Of a DNA stretch of 64,000 nt, positions 43,901 to 52,872 are shown one piece after another. The DNA is from Kiritimatiellia bacterium (GTDB taxonomy: Bacteria; Verrucomicrobiota; Kiritimatiellia; UBA8416; JADHWI01): the NCBI GenBank assembly GCA_030744755.1, contig JASLPY010000013.1, positions 1 through 64,000 on the forward strand, written 5' to 3'. The translations under genes and the position numbers were made by a program. The notes beneath the pieces were generated by a model. The model saw only the letters and a program-made list of their open reading frames with translations, was not told where the DNA came from and made no database searches. How positions within the stretch are numbered: position 1 is the stretch's first letter; the number at the start of each line of letters is the position of its first letter.

Positions 43901-44646
43901 CCGCTTAGAACATACGATTGCAGCAGGCGCGTCGGTAACGGCATATGCTCGGTGGGGAATTTGTTAAGCGCACGGTAGAACTCTATTTCACGGCGTGCGG
44001 CAGCGCCATCATCCGTGCGCCAAAACGGATGGTCGTTGGGGCTCCGTGTATAAGTGGCGCCCTCGGGCAATTCCAGCCGGTGCGGGACCCATGCAATGCT
44101 GCCCGGCATACCAACCCGGGCTTTCGCATCTTTGAAGGTATAGATCCCTTGCATGGCCAGGTCAGTGAATTCGGGATCCACTCGCTGCAGCACCCAACTC
44201 TTCTGCGCCTTCAATTGGTAGCCGGTCAGGTTCTGGGTGTACGCATCGTGGGCTTCCGGATCCTTCACTTTGGCGAAGAAATACGCCCGATAGCTGTCGA
44301 GCGCCTTCCTGTACTCGCCGCGCGCCACATGCTTACGAAATCCCACCAACTGCGGAACGTCAGGTTCCATAGCGGCGTGAAGCTTCAGGCACAGTGCCTT
44401 AAGTCCGACTGCATTATTGCGCTCCGCGAATTGTGCCTGACGAGCCGCCGCGTCTGCCGGTGATCGCGTGCTGAGATCGTACACCTTGGCGATCTTTTCC
44501 TTCGGCCATATCGGCAGCGCATCGAAATCGCCGACCGCGTGAAGCGGCTCGCCGCCGCAGACGACTGGCGCGACGCCGGCCGCAAGAATGATGAGAAAGT
44601 GAATTGGATGTAAGATCCGATGCGGCTTTGCGGGCATAACACTCAT
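40990..44646 (-). CDS. Large secreted heparinase-like lyase with CHB_HEX_C and PA14-like domains
   Basis: A 1218-residue exported protein; the start at 44646 has site AGGGGA. The signal region is HFLIILAAGVAPVVC. Residues 60-450 form an alpha/alpha toroid typical of heparinase II/III and alginate-lyase-type proteins (LLQSYVLSGNREHLKRCCEI, NWGIMGIGNALQFATLFHE). A beta-rich lyase part follows to about 950 (YFLRDSWGADAEHFRLSDY, NGSHLVTGGG). Residues about 985-1060 look like a chitobiase C-terminal domain (VEFRYTLDGSDPTLSSPLY), and about 1100-1190 like PA14 (YSGHIDVPQDGVYVWYA). Expected substrate is a uronate-containing polysaccharide. The TAG stop is followed by 67 further in-frame open codons. 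Confidence 0.78.
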   Translation of the reverse strand: MSVMPAKPHRILHPIHFLIILAAGVAPVVCGGEPLHAVGDFDALPIWPKEKIAKVYDLSTRSPADAAARQAQFAERNNAVGLKALCLKLHAAMEPDVPQLVGFRKHVARGEYRKALDSYRAYFFAKVKDPEAHDAYTQNLTGYQLKAQKSWVLQRVDPEFTDLAMQGIYTFKDAKARVGMPGSIAWVPHRLELPEGATYTRSPNDHPFWRTDDGAAARREIEFYRALNKFPTEHMPLPTRLLQSYVLSGNREHLKRCCEIFDDWAMNATRDIDAFPIDIRSATELESERLRDFPGMMRVMVDERPEISEHFDSATLARLVLHALNDFIPYTIRAKRTELANWGIMGIGNALQFATLFHEFHSMTYARRELWRLWNINFIQFFALDGAGLEAADTGHSRIAVPRARECMPYALLPDVAGPLQREVFNDLLRDRMRYVTVQMTPRGRQHPRLDSKYVRHPRYEWLEPKWTTFDKVSAMRELLWDRDAEVRRRLTTVMHNVGKDVAVEGAPEARSDAAPYAAMYFLRDSWGADAEHFRLSDYRGPSVTLAMRHVPLKSVVFGRESGRFDLAVNGSHLVTGGGIIVERKPGNFFHGQVRTGGKTIYCTTLRRNVVANRFYTSEEFDFAESAQLNPYYRPPDGVRKDGHLFNLYNVIPELDNTPVDDVKTYRQVFALRGEGVYFINTRIENSGDRAYEYSQFLALPTWAPAKRPEQAQAAVKQLRESGHELLVENRDAGFIGTSNVGRDNVSIHLSANLPFEYGNIIGRKGEHESIGSPLEAMESNLERYIERKVTGRSFEQRWLSHQLHPVSVRWTGEGNQAFLIVLATRPASTDEASAPLTGGLMSYEKTQGQNGVLGCAVTTRNGTPAWFQSGPQRQNRLTAGPVATTAEAVAAMHKNGVISGMVIGATALTINGKGYDLKTPDVVFSVNAAGVFSSSPIRRPINTVQISPAQTVFVDRAQVSFDIPTQDIADVEFRYTLDGSDPTLSSPLYIGPFELKKTATVKVRPFRKGLDSSPWNFPGIDAGKTISAIFTKVDRSPAQVGGDLQGGLDYRYMEGAWPTLMMQAGHGDFCPVSSRGAVSALLSEDETDEIRKTDGAYAIRYSGHIDVPQDGVYVWYAPEHMLDVSMDAGFDLRLWIDGKEWFPEPGLHAPNSWSVALEKGLHSFDVSFVDFRTRPFKNEFWLAWREKQVWQGMPVLEVSGPGLEKQPLPQSWLKRKI

Positions 44647-44876
44647 GCGACCATCCCCTGATTTGCTTCAGGATAGCGGGATATCATTCACAGCACAATA
44701 GACCACAGTCCACACCGTTAGATGGGACGTCCCTTGCAAGCGGTTGTTATTGTCTGTCTATGGGCTATAGTAAGCAATAATCAGCGATAGGAATGAAGCA
44801 CAAAACGTGAGAGATGACATGGGTTCAGGATCCGTTTTTGAACGGCGGCATTAATGCGAGAGGGAGGAACAACAGG

Positions 44877-47318
44877 ATGAGAAGTATCAGAACTGCTCTA
44901 ACTGTATGCATACTTGTATGCGGCGTAACTACGGCATTGTTAGCGGAGACAGAAGTTCTTACGGACCTGGCGAATGACTGGAAGGTTCAATACGGGGAAC
45001 TCGAAAGGAACATGAAGGATCGGGGATGGTTCGAGAAAATTGCCAGCCAGACATACAGGCCTGATTCACTTGTCAGCAAGGACGATACCATGCCGACGGG
45101 GATCGTACTGCGCCGTACCGAGGCCCTCCTTGCGGATCTTTCGAAGAAGATCAAGCCCGCGCAGAGCAAGGAGTTCACCTCCCAATTGTCGGCACTGCGC
45201 AAGAAGATCGAACAGGCAGGCGACGCAGCGACAGCCGAACAGAAGACCAGCCTGTTCGCTGAACTCTGCGGGCTGAGGCGCAGGATTGCCTTCTCCAACC
45301 CACTGCTTGATTTTGACAAGATCGTTTTCATGAAATCCAAGTACACAACCAACCACTGCTGTGACCAGTACTTCGGGTTCAACGCCAAGCCGGGCGGGGG
45401 CATCTATGTTCTTTCGAACCCTTTCAGCGACAAGCCGGTGATAAAGGATATTATCGGTGACTCTGTGGTGACACGCGGGCGTCTTGAAGGAAAGAAGCTG
45501 GATACGGGCTCGTTCCTCTCTCTTTCCCTGTCCTACGACGCATCGACGATGTTCTTCGCCTATACCCAGTGCCAGAACGCCGGATCGGACCCGAAAGCTG
45601 CAGGAGCCAGGCACTTTGAGGGCTTCACTGACAATCGCTGGTGTCCCGAGCGGTCATGGCACATATTCAAAGCCAGATCCGACGGTTCAGGGCTGGAACA
45701 GCTGACTGACGGAGCCTGGAACGAGTTCGCTCCCTGCCTCCTCCCGAACGGCAGGGTTGTTTTTATCTCCGAACGCCGCGGCGGGTTCGGCAGGTGCCAT
45801 CCCCGTCCGGTACCAACCTACACCCTTCACTCCATGCGCCAGGACGGAAGTGACATTGTACCGCTCAGCTACCATGAAACGAACGAATGGCATCCGAGCG
45901 TTAATCATGACGGGATGATCGTGTATACGCGCTGGGACTATGTTGATCGCGGCGACTGCATAGCTCATCACCCCTGGATAACCTTCCCGGACGGCCGGGA
46001 TCCCCGCGCGATCCAAGGAAACTACCCGCTCAACAGGAACTCGCGGCCTGATATGGAGATGCACGTTCGGGCGATTCCCGGCTCTCACAAATACATAGCC
46101 ACCGCCGCCGGCCACCACAGGCAGGCTTACGGATCGCTGGTCGTAATCGACCCCCGCGTCGAAGACGACGGGGCCATGGCGCCTCTCAAACGCCTGACCC
46201 CGGAAATCCAGTTCCCCGAGACGGAGAGAGGCAATCATGCCTATGGAACCGCCTGGCCGCTGAGCGAGGACTATTATCTGTGTGTTCACGCGCCCGGCGG
46301 CAAAGGCAATATGGGGGTCTACCTGGTCGACTCGTTCGGTAACAAGGAACTCATTTATCGTGACGCGGGCCTAAACTGTATCCACCCGATACCGTTTCGA
46401 AAGACCACGACTCCCCCGGTTATCCCACACGCAACTGCCGTAGGTGTCCCTGATGGAGCCGATAAACCCAGCGGTGAAACCCCTACCACGGGAACAATCG
46501 TGTGCGTTAACGTGTATAACAGCCTGAAACCATGGCCGGAAGGCACAAAGATCAAGAGCTTACGTGTTATACAGCTCTTTCCTAAAGCTACTTTCAGAAA
46601 GGATGCCCCATGGATCAGTTTCAAAGATGAATCGCTGGCACGCGGGGTACTTGGCACCGTACCAGTTGAGGAAGACGGCAGTGTCAATTTCACCGCCCCT
46701 GCCGGAAAAACATTGTATTTCCAGGCCCTGGACAAGGACGGGCTAGCCGTTCAATCAATGATGTCGGCGACTTACGTCCACCCTGGTGAGAACCTTACCT
46801 GCCAGGGCTGTCACGAACCCAATCGCGGTGCGCCGCCTCAGCCGTCAAAGACACTGTTGGCCCTCAAACGCGCCCCTTCAAAGCTGACGCCCGACGTTAA
46901 GGGCACCTATCCCCTGTCCTTTCCCACGCTCGTGCAGCCCGTACTCGATAAACATTGCGTAAAATGCCACACTGAACAGAGGAAGAAGGGCAAGAAACCT
47001 CCTGTTCTCGCCGGCGGAAAGAATGAAGGAAAGCGGAAGCGTTGGAGCCAGTCATATGACTCTCTCAGCAAATACGCTTACGGCTGCGCCGGCAAGCCGC
47101 CGAACCGCCAGCCAGTAAGAACAACGCCGGGCCAGTTCGGCGCAAAAGCGTCTAAGCTCTACCAGATGCTGAAGAAGGGCCATAACAAGCTGGTATTGCC
47201 GGAAGAAGATATGCACAGGATCACAGCGTGGCTCGACCTGAACAGCAATTTCTACGGCTCTTACATTGAAACGGACAAACAGATCGCCGGCAACGTCGTA
47301 ATGCCGTCGCTTGAGTAG
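44877..47318 (+). CDS. HzsA-related secreted protein with two c-type haem motifs
   Basis: An 813-residue exported protein (signal RTALTVCILVCGVTTALLA); the ATG at 44877 has site AGGGAGG, better than an upstream ATG at 44814. Residues 30-140 are helical, then a propeller-like part follows with TolB/WD40-like repeats (FVYTQ-type strands; RSDGSGLEQLTDGAWNEF, RVVFISERRGGFGRCHPR, DGMIVYTRWDYVDRG). The C-terminal part holds two CxxCH haem sites, CQGCHEPN at C642 and CVKCH at C694. The layout matches the HzsA-related family, named after the hydrazine synthase alpha subunit of anammox planctomycetes and widespread in non-anammox PVC bacteria. No HzsB/C partner is present, so hydrazine synthesis is not implied. 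Confidence 0.8.
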   Translation: MRSIRTALTVCILVCGVTTALLAETEVLTDLANDWKVQYGELERNMKDRGWFEKIASQTYRPDSLVSKDDTMPTGIVLRRTEALLADLSKKIKPAQSKEFTSQLSALRKKIEQAGDAATAEQKTSLFAELCGLRRRIAFSNPLLDFDKIVFMKSKYTTNHCCDQYFGFNAKPGGGIYVLSNPFSDKPVIKDIIGDSVVTRGRLEGKKLDTGSFLSLSLSYDASTMFFAYTQCQNAGSDPKAAGARHFEGFTDNRWCPERSWHIFKARSDGSGLEQLTDGAWNEFAPCLLPNGRVVFISERRGGFGRCHPRPVPTYTLHSMRQDGSDIVPLSYHETNEWHPSVNHDGMIVYTRWDYVDRGDCIAHHPWITFPDGRDPRAIQGNYPLNRNSRPDMEMHVRAIPGSHKYIATAAGHHRQAYGSLVVIDPRVEDDGAMAPLKRLTPEIQFPETERGNHAYGTAWPLSEDYYLCVHAPGGKGNMGVYLVDSFGNKELIYRDAGLNCIHPIPFRKTTTPPVIPHATAVGVPDGADKPSGETPTTGTIVCVNVYNSLKPWPEGTKIKSLRVIQLFPKATFRKDAPWISFKDESLARGVLGTVPVEEDGSVNFTAPAGKTLYFQALDKDGLAVQSMMSATYVHPGENLTCQGCHEPNRGAPPQPSKTLLALKRAPSKLTPDVKGTYPLSFPTLVQPVLDKHCVKCHTEQRKKGKKPPVLAGGKNEGKRKRWSQSYDSLSKYAYGCAGKPPNRQPVRTTPGQFGAKASKLYQMLKKGHNKLVLPEEDMHRITAWLDLNSNFYGSYIETDKQIAGNVVMPSLE

Positions 47319-47627
47319 ACAGCGGCGCGGTTTACCTCTTCTTCGCGCACAGGAACGGTACCTGCATCATGCGGCAACGGGGAGAACCGGAAGGACGAAG
47401 AGATCATCGCCTGGGAAGGAAGATTAAGGCGAAAGATTAGGGCACAAGATTAAGGTTTCCGAGTCCCTCCCCTAATCTTTCGCCCTAATCTCTGGCCTGT
47501 CAGGAGCGTGCAAAGGCTAGAAAATCGGGAAGAAGATAGAAATCCTGCTAACCCCTACAAGAAGGTGGATTAGGCAACAAAACGTGCTGTCAGTTTTGAC
47601 AGAACCAAAACCGACAGAGGAGATATT
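47319..47627. other. 309-bp intergenic region with a long inverted repeat
   Basis: Apart from the inverted repeat at 47421-47491 I see no gene or repeat here. A site GAGGAG lies 8 bases before the PhoD-like start at 47628. The palindromic word CAGTTTTGACAGAACCAAAACCGACAG-like context at 47590-47617 (two CCAAAACCGACAG/CAGTTTTGACAG-type words) could be an operator but is too weak to call. Confidence 0.5.
47421..47491. terminator. 22-bp inverted repeat, probable terminator or mRNA hairpin
   Basis: AGATTAAGGCGAAAGATTAG (continuing GG, 47421-47442) pairs with the complementary arm at 47470-47491, which reads CCCTAATCTTTCGCCCTAAT then CT; 21 of 22 pairs match and the loop is 27 bases. It lies about 100 bases beyond the HzsA-related gene. 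No T-run follows. The left arm's GATTA words also recur as short direct repeats inside the loop. Confidence 0.6.
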
Positions 47628-49490
47628 ATGAAGAAATACAGAACAATCACTTTGCTGCTCCTGTCAGCTCTCGTCGCCGGGAGCAGCTTTGCCGCGAAGA
47701 GAAAACCTAAAACCAACTGGATGTACGTCGAAGAAGATCCGGCAAAGAAGATCTGTTTCGCGCCTTATACTGTGCACAACAACATCCTGAAAATGACCGC
47801 GCAGTTCTATCCACTGGACAAAGATCAAAGCAGAAGAGCGGAACTCCAGGTCAAAGAGGGTAACAACTGGAAAACTGTCGCGAAGGCAACCGTAAGCGAG
47901 GAACCTTACAATAACAGGGCGCAGGACCTGCGCTGGACAGCACATTTCAGAGTGGAGAACTGGGACTCGACCAGGACCGTCGCTTACCGCGTAGTCGGCC
48001 TCGAAGGAAAGGCCGCTTACGAGGGATCTATCCGCCGCGATCCGATTGACAAGGAAGAGATTGTTGTGGCCGCCTTTACAGGAAACAGTAACCGCGACCG
48101 TAGACAGAAACCAGATCTGATCGCTAACTTGAAAGCACAGGACCCTGACCTGCTGTTCTTCTCTGGCGACCAGTCATACGATCACCAGAACCACCTCCAC
48201 GCCTGGTTGCTTTTCGGACGCCAGTACGGAGAAGTGATAAAAGACCGGCCCACGATCTGTATCCCTGACGACCATGATGTGGGAAACGGGAACCTCTGGG
48301 GCAATGGTGGTAAGGCCGGCGGGCAGGGCTACAAGGACGCCACATATACCAGGGGGGTCGAACACGCGCAGACAAGCAACCTGCCCGACCCCTACGACCC
48401 GACTCCCATACTGCGGGGCATCGGTGTCTATTACACATCACTCAAGATAGGGCGCGTGGATTTTGCCATTATCGAAGACCGCAAGTTCAAGACCTATGTC
48501 GATATACTCGACAAGGATGCGCTCAAGCAGAAAGGACTGATCATGTCCCGCGCGGACCACGTGAAAGTCGCGCCACCGAAACCGAGCGATATCGATATGC
48601 CTGACGCTCCGCTTCTCGGGAAGCGCCAGCTCAAATTCATGGAAGACTGGGGCGGCAATTGGCAGGGGGTCGATATGAAATGCGCTCTTTCCCAAACCAT
48701 CTTTGCCGGCGGTGCCCATCTGCATTCCGGCCAGCGCCTGGCCATGGACCTTGATTCCAACGGCTGGCCGCAGTCAGGCAGGAACCGTGCGGTTCGCGCT
48801 TTGCGTAAGGCATTTGCATTCCATATCGCCGGCGACCAGCACCTGGCTACAGTCATCCATCACGGTATCGACGACTGGAATGACTCCATGTATTCCTTCT
48901 GCACCCCATCCATCGTCAACTACTACCCACGCCACTGGATGCCCCTCAAGAGAGAAGGACAGCGAATCGAAACACCTTTACCCCATACGGGCGAGTATAT
49001 GGATGGATTCGGAAATTACGTAACGATGCATGCCTACGTTAACCCCAACCCGAAGAACGCGAAGAAATATGGTAATGCATGGGGCGCCAAGGCCGACGGT
49101 CATACCATTGTCCGTTTCAACGTCAAGAACCGCACAATCACCATGGAATGCTGGCCGCGTGGAGTTGACGTTACAAAAGATGACGCTCCACAATATCCAG
49201 GCTGGCCGATCATGATCAACCAGCAGGACAATTACGGCCGCAAAGCAAAAGCATATCTGCCGACCCTGGAAATCAAAGGCATGAATGATCCTGTCGTCCA
49301 GGTCATCGACGAAAAGAACGGCGACGTCGTCTACACCCTTCGTATCAGCGGAACAAGCTTCCGCCCGAAGGTCTTCCACGATGGTGCGTATACGATCAAA
49401 GTCGGCGATATCCCCGGGAAGATGAAGACCCTTGTCGGGATCAAAGCCCTTCCTCTCAACAAGGAGGAAGCCCTGAAGGTGGAACTGTAA
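47628..49490 (+). CDS. Secreted PhoD-like metallophosphatase
   Basis: A 620-residue exported protein (signal ITLLLLSALVAGSSFA). An Ig/fibronectin-like domain (about 25-140) precedes a PhoD-type phosphatase domain. Metal-site motifs are visible: the first, near VVAAFTGNSNRDRRQ, lacks the usual D; then FFSGDQSYDHQNH, CIPDDHDVGNGNLWG, and AGDQHLATVIHHG. It lacks the N-terminal Tat signal of classical PhoD. PhoD-like enzymes are phosphodiesterases or monoesterases for phosphate release, and some in polysaccharide clusters may act on glycan esters. It begins a plus-strand run with a sialidase-like and a DUF1593 gene. The substrate is unknown. Confidence 0.85.
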   Translation: MKKYRTITLLLLSALVAGSSFAAKRKPKTNWMYVEEDPAKKICFAPYTVHNNILKMTAQFYPLDKDQSRRAELQVKEGNNWKTVAKATVSEEPYNNRAQDLRWTAHFRVENWDSTRTVAYRVVGLEGKAAYEGSIRRDPIDKEEIVVAAFTGNSNRDRRQKPDLIANLKAQDPDLLFFSGDQSYDHQNHLHAWLLFGRQYGEVIKDRPTICIPDDHDVGNGNLWGNGGKAGGQGYKDATYTRGVEHAQTSNLPDPYDPTPILRGIGVYYTSLKIGRVDFAIIEDRKFKTYVDILDKDALKQKGLIMSRADHVKVAPPKPSDIDMPDAPLLGKRQLKFMEDWGGNWQGVDMKCALSQTIFAGGAHLHSGQRLAMDLDSNGWPQSGRNRAVRALRKAFAFHIAGDQHLATVIHHGIDDWNDSMYSFCTPSIVNYYPRHWMPLKREGQRIETPLPHTGEYMDGFGNYVTMHAYVNPNPKNAKKYGNAWGAKADGHTIVRFNVKNRTITMECWPRGVDVTKDDAPQYPGWPIMINQQDNYGRKAKAYLPTLEIKGMNDPVVQVIDEKNGDVVYTLRISGTSFRPKVFHDGAYTIKVGDIPGKMKTLVGIKALPLNKEEALKVEL

Positions 49491-49528
49491 GTCCTGCCGG
49501 TCGCGCCGCAATAGTAACAGTAGAAGTT

Positions 49529-50893
49529 ATGAAAAACAGAATGACAATTGTCCTGGCGCTGCTTGTCTCCGCCGTTTATGCCGAAGATACCGCCAAGCCG
49601 CTGACATACCGGCACTTCAACACCACAGAGACCGCCGAGCGGGTCATAAGCATGACGCCGGTACCGGTCAAGTCTACTCCACGATGGGCGCGTGACGTTT
49701 CACAAAAAGAATTCGACTGGAAGAAACAGGTAAACAAAGAACCTTTCTTCTCAGGTCCGATACCGTTCGTGATACCGCCAACTGATAAAGATGAACCGTT
49801 TTACCCGCATAATCATCAGCCGTCGATCACCTGGCTCAAGAACGGCGACCTGCTGGCGATCTGGTATTCAACAAACTCGGAATACGGTCCGATCCTGACG
49901 GTGGTGGCCAGCCGTCTGCGCCCAGGCAAGAAAACGTGGGATCCGTCCAATGCGTTTTTCAAGGCGCATAATCACAACATGCACGGGTCCAGCATATTCC
50001 ATGATGGACAAGGAACGATCTACCACTTCAACGGCATGGCACCCAACGCCGCTACCGGCTGGAGGAAACTTGCTCTCCTGATGCGCATCAGCAAAGACAG
50101 CGGTGTGACCTGGACGCCGCCGAGGGCGATCGACGACGCGTTTACCAGACGTCACCAGGTGATTTCCGGAATGATCATGACAGAAGCCGGCGTACTGATT
50201 CAGAACTGCGACGCGGTCCCCGGGGCAAACGGCGGCAGCGCTCTGTACATCAGCCGCGATGGTGCTAAGACCTGGACAGATCCCGGCAAAGACAAGCCCA
50301 CACCAGAATTCACGGAAGGCGGAAAGGGAGAAGGAACGATCGCCGGCATTCACGCGAAGGTGGTTGAGCTTTCGGATGGGCGGCTTCTCGCCTTCGGGCG
50401 CATGGCCACGATCAACAAGCAGATGCCGATGAGTGTCTCTTCTGATCTCGGCAAGACATGGACGTACAAGGCCAGTCCTTTCCCTCCGATCTCCGGTGGC
50501 CAGCGGCTGGTCCTGAGGCGGCTCCAGGAAGGTACATTGCTTTTCGCATCCTTTACATCCCCTCGAGGCAAGCCTGAAGCCAACGGTATGACTTTCAAGG
50601 ACCAGAAAGGAAGAGAGTTCACCGGCTACGGCCTGTTCGCGGCCGTTTCGTTTGACGAAGGAAGAACCTGGCCCGTGCGAAAACTGCTCACCCCAGGTAA
50701 AGGTGATTTCGACGGCGGTGCCTGGACAAAGAAGTTTACGGCTACGCCCACGCGCGCCGAACATGGCGGATACCTCGCGGCAACGCAAACGCCCAACGGC
50801 GTGATCCACCTGATCAGCAGCCGCCTGCACTACCGGTTCAACCTGACATGGCTGCTTGAGGGAACATCCAGGGGCGAGAATAGGAACAGATAG
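49529..50893 (+). CDS. Secreted sialidase-like (BNR/Asp-box) protein
   Basis: A 454-residue six-bladed propeller with a short signal peptide (NRMTIVLALLVSAVYA). Asp-box repeats S-x-D-x-G-x-T-W occur at least four times: SKDSGVTWT, SRDGAKTWT, SSDLGKTWT and SFDEGRTW. The block HNHQPSITWLKNGDLLAIWY is typical of exo-sialidase-like domains in PVC and Bacteroidota secreted proteins. The arginine triad and RIP motif of true sialidases cannot be confirmed, so sialic acid is not an assured substrate; similar folds act on other acidic sugars. It lies 39 bases downstream of the PhoD-like gene. Confidence 0.82.
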   Translation: MKNRMTIVLALLVSAVYAEDTAKPLTYRHFNTTETAERVISMTPVPVKSTPRWARDVSQKEFDWKKQVNKEPFFSGPIPFVIPPTDKDEPFYPHNHQPSITWLKNGDLLAIWYSTNSEYGPILTVVASRLRPGKKTWDPSNAFFKAHNHNMHGSSIFHDGQGTIYHFNGMAPNAATGWRKLALLMRISKDSGVTWTPPRAIDDAFTRRHQVISGMIMTEAGVLIQNCDAVPGANGGSALYISRDGAKTWTDPGKDKPTPEFTEGGKGEGTIAGIHAKVVELSDGRLLAFGRMATINKQMPMSVSSDLGKTWTYKASPFPPISGGQRLVLRRLQEGTLLFASFTSPRGKPEANGMTFKDQKGREFTGYGLFAAVSFDEGRTWPVRKLLTPGKGDFDGGAWTKKFTATPTRAEHGGYLAATQTPNGVIHLISSRLHYRFNLTWLLEGTSRGENRNR

Positions 50894-50968
50894 GATTCTG
50901 TTCTGTCAGGATGCGGGATACCCCTTCGCCAAGGCTACGGGGAGCAAGTACGAGACAGGAGGAAGACC

Positions 50969-52849
50969 ATGCACAACTACATATCCATTCTGACAAGTGC
51001 GCTGGTATGTCTTTTGACGATTACGGTTTCTGCCGATGAACTTGCATTCTACCGCGGCGTGAACCTGGGCGGCCCGGCGATCACCATTGACGGGCGGCGT
51101 TGGGACGGTGACAACGCGAAGGGCCTGGTATGCAAAGACCGGGTACTCGTCTTGAAGGACAGGCTGGAACTCAGTTCAAGGACAGACGACGCCCGGAAAA
51201 CAATGCTGCACTCGTTTCGCTGGAATCGCGGCGGACATGTGCGCTTTGCCGATGTCCCGGCCGGCACGTACACCGTCTGGCTGTACGTGGTGGAAGACAA
51301 TAACCCCGAGATCTTCGACATCGCCGTCGAGGAAATACCGGCGCTGCGAGGGCTCAACAGCGGCGGGAAGGGAACATGGCAGAAGGTCGGTCCGCTGGTG
51401 GTAAAGATCGAGGACGGGACCATCGACATCAAGACACGCGGAGGCGCGGCGAACATCTGCGGGATCGAGATATGGAAGGGCGCGCCGAAGGGTGTCAGGC
51501 TGCTGATCGCTCCGCATGGCGGCAAGCCGCTCAACTCGGCGAAGACGACGATTTCGAAGGCACCGGTCTCCCCGTTTCTCGGCAAGTTTCCCGACCACAA
51601 GCCACGCGTCATGGTGATGACCGATATTGGCGGCGATCCGGATGATCGGCAGTCGCTTGTGCGTTACCTGCTGTACACGTGCGATTTTGAGACGGAGGGG
51701 TTCTGTACCGGGTTCGGATGGGGGCATGACAGAAAGACCCGCCCGGACCTGATCCACAAGGCCATCGATGCCTATGCCAAGGTGGAGAAGAATCTGCGAA
51801 AACACCGTAAGGACTACCCGTCCGCGGCTTCACTGAAAGCGCTGGTCAAGGACGGCAGCAACGGTAATAAACATCAAGTCGGCGCCGGCAACGACAGCGA
51901 GGCTTCGGACTGGATCATCAAGGTGCTTGAGAAGGACGATCCGCGCCCGGTGTGGTTCTCCATCTGGGGCGGGCCGCGTGAACTGGCCCAGGCCCTGTGG
52001 AAGATGCAGCAGACGAAGAGTCTCGAAGAACTCACCCGGCTGAAAGCAAAGATAAGAGTTCACTCCATCGCTGATCAGGACAAAACCGCGGGATGGATCA
52101 AACAGAACCACCCGGACGTGTTCTATTTGTACTCGAAGTTTCTGTACCGCGGCGTCTGGCAGCACGGCGACCAGGACATCGTGTCACGGGCATGGCTGAA
52201 GGAACATGTGCTGACCGGTCATGGCGCCTTGGGTGCCCCTGAGGTCTATCCCATCGACGCTCACGGCAAGAAAGGAATCAAGGAAGGGGACACGCCCTCT
52301 TATTTCTGGGTGTTGCGCAACGGCCTGAGCGATCCCGAGGCTCCGTCCTGGGGCAACTGGGGGGGACGTTTCCAGTACAGCGGCGCAGGCAGCGAATTCG
52401 TACCGGCTCAGGACATACACAACGGCAAGCCTGACATGTACTACACTATCTGGCGCTGGCGTACCGCGTACCAGAACGAGTTCCAGGCCCGCATGGACTG
52501 GTGCGTCAAGCCGTACAACGAGGCCAATCACGAGCCGAAGGCGGTGTGCAACGGCAAAAAGGGAATAGGGACCGTCCACATCAACGCCAGGCCGGGTGAA
52601 CGCGTGACCCTGTCCGCCAAGGGAAGCAGCGATCCCGACGGGAACACGATCTCATACCGTTGGTGGAACTACCGCGACGCCGGCACGTATGACGCAGATG
52701 TCGCCATCGAAGGCGGAACTTCGGAGGAGGCCGCCATCAACACACCTCCGGATGCAAGCGGCAAAACGATACACGTGATCCTGGAAGTCGTTGACAGCGG
52801 CAGGCCGCCACTTGTCGCATATAGACGGGTAATAGTCAGCGTTAAGTGA
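50969..52849 (+). CDS. Secreted DUF1593 nucleoside-hydrolase-like protein
   Basis: A 626-residue exported protein (NYISILTSALVCLLTITVSA). Residues 25-170 form a malectin-like or galactose-binding domain (YRGVNLGGPAITIDGRRWDG). The main part, from about 205, is DUF1593 with the nucleoside-hydrolase metal motif VMVMTDIGGDPDDRQSLVRY and later YTIWRWRTAYQNEFQARMDW. The C-terminal 95 residues are an Ig-like domain (INARPGERVTLSAKGSSDPD) characteristic of this family (cellulose-binding Sde182-like proteins). It is likely a sugar-acting hydrolase of a polysaccharide cluster; the reaction is unknown. The start has site GGAGG and the stop overlaps a GTG of the next gene's frame. Confidence 0.83.
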   Translation: MHNYISILTSALVCLLTITVSADELAFYRGVNLGGPAITIDGRRWDGDNAKGLVCKDRVLVLKDRLELSSRTDDARKTMLHSFRWNRGGHVRFADVPAGTYTVWLYVVEDNNPEIFDIAVEEIPALRGLNSGGKGTWQKVGPLVVKIEDGTIDIKTRGGAANICGIEIWKGAPKGVRLLIAPHGGKPLNSAKTTISKAPVSPFLGKFPDHKPRVMVMTDIGGDPDDRQSLVRYLLYTCDFETEGFCTGFGWGHDRKTRPDLIHKAIDAYAKVEKNLRKHRKDYPSAASLKALVKDGSNGNKHQVGAGNDSEASDWIIKVLEKDDPRPVWFSIWGGPRELAQALWKMQQTKSLEELTRLKAKIRVHSIADQDKTAGWIKQNHPDVFYLYSKFLYRGVWQHGDQDIVSRAWLKEHVLTGHGALGAPEVYPIDAHGKKGIKEGDTPSYFWVLRNGLSDPEAPSWGNWGGRFQYSGAGSEFVPAQDIHNGKPDMYYTIWRWRTAYQNEFQARMDWCVKPYNEANHEPKAVCNGKKGIGTVHINARPGERVTLSAKGSSDPDGNTISYRWWNYRDAGTYDADVAIEGGTSEEAAINTPPDASGKTIHVILEVVDSGRPPLVAYRRVIVSVK

Positions 52850-52872
52850 GAAGCTTGAAAGGGTCATTGCTA

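Noticed and set aside
44877-47318. A hydrazine synthase and hence anammox metabolism
   Set aside because: Only the HzsA-related layout and two haem motifs are present; no HzsB, HzsC or other anammox genes are nearby, and this family is broad in PVC bacteria.
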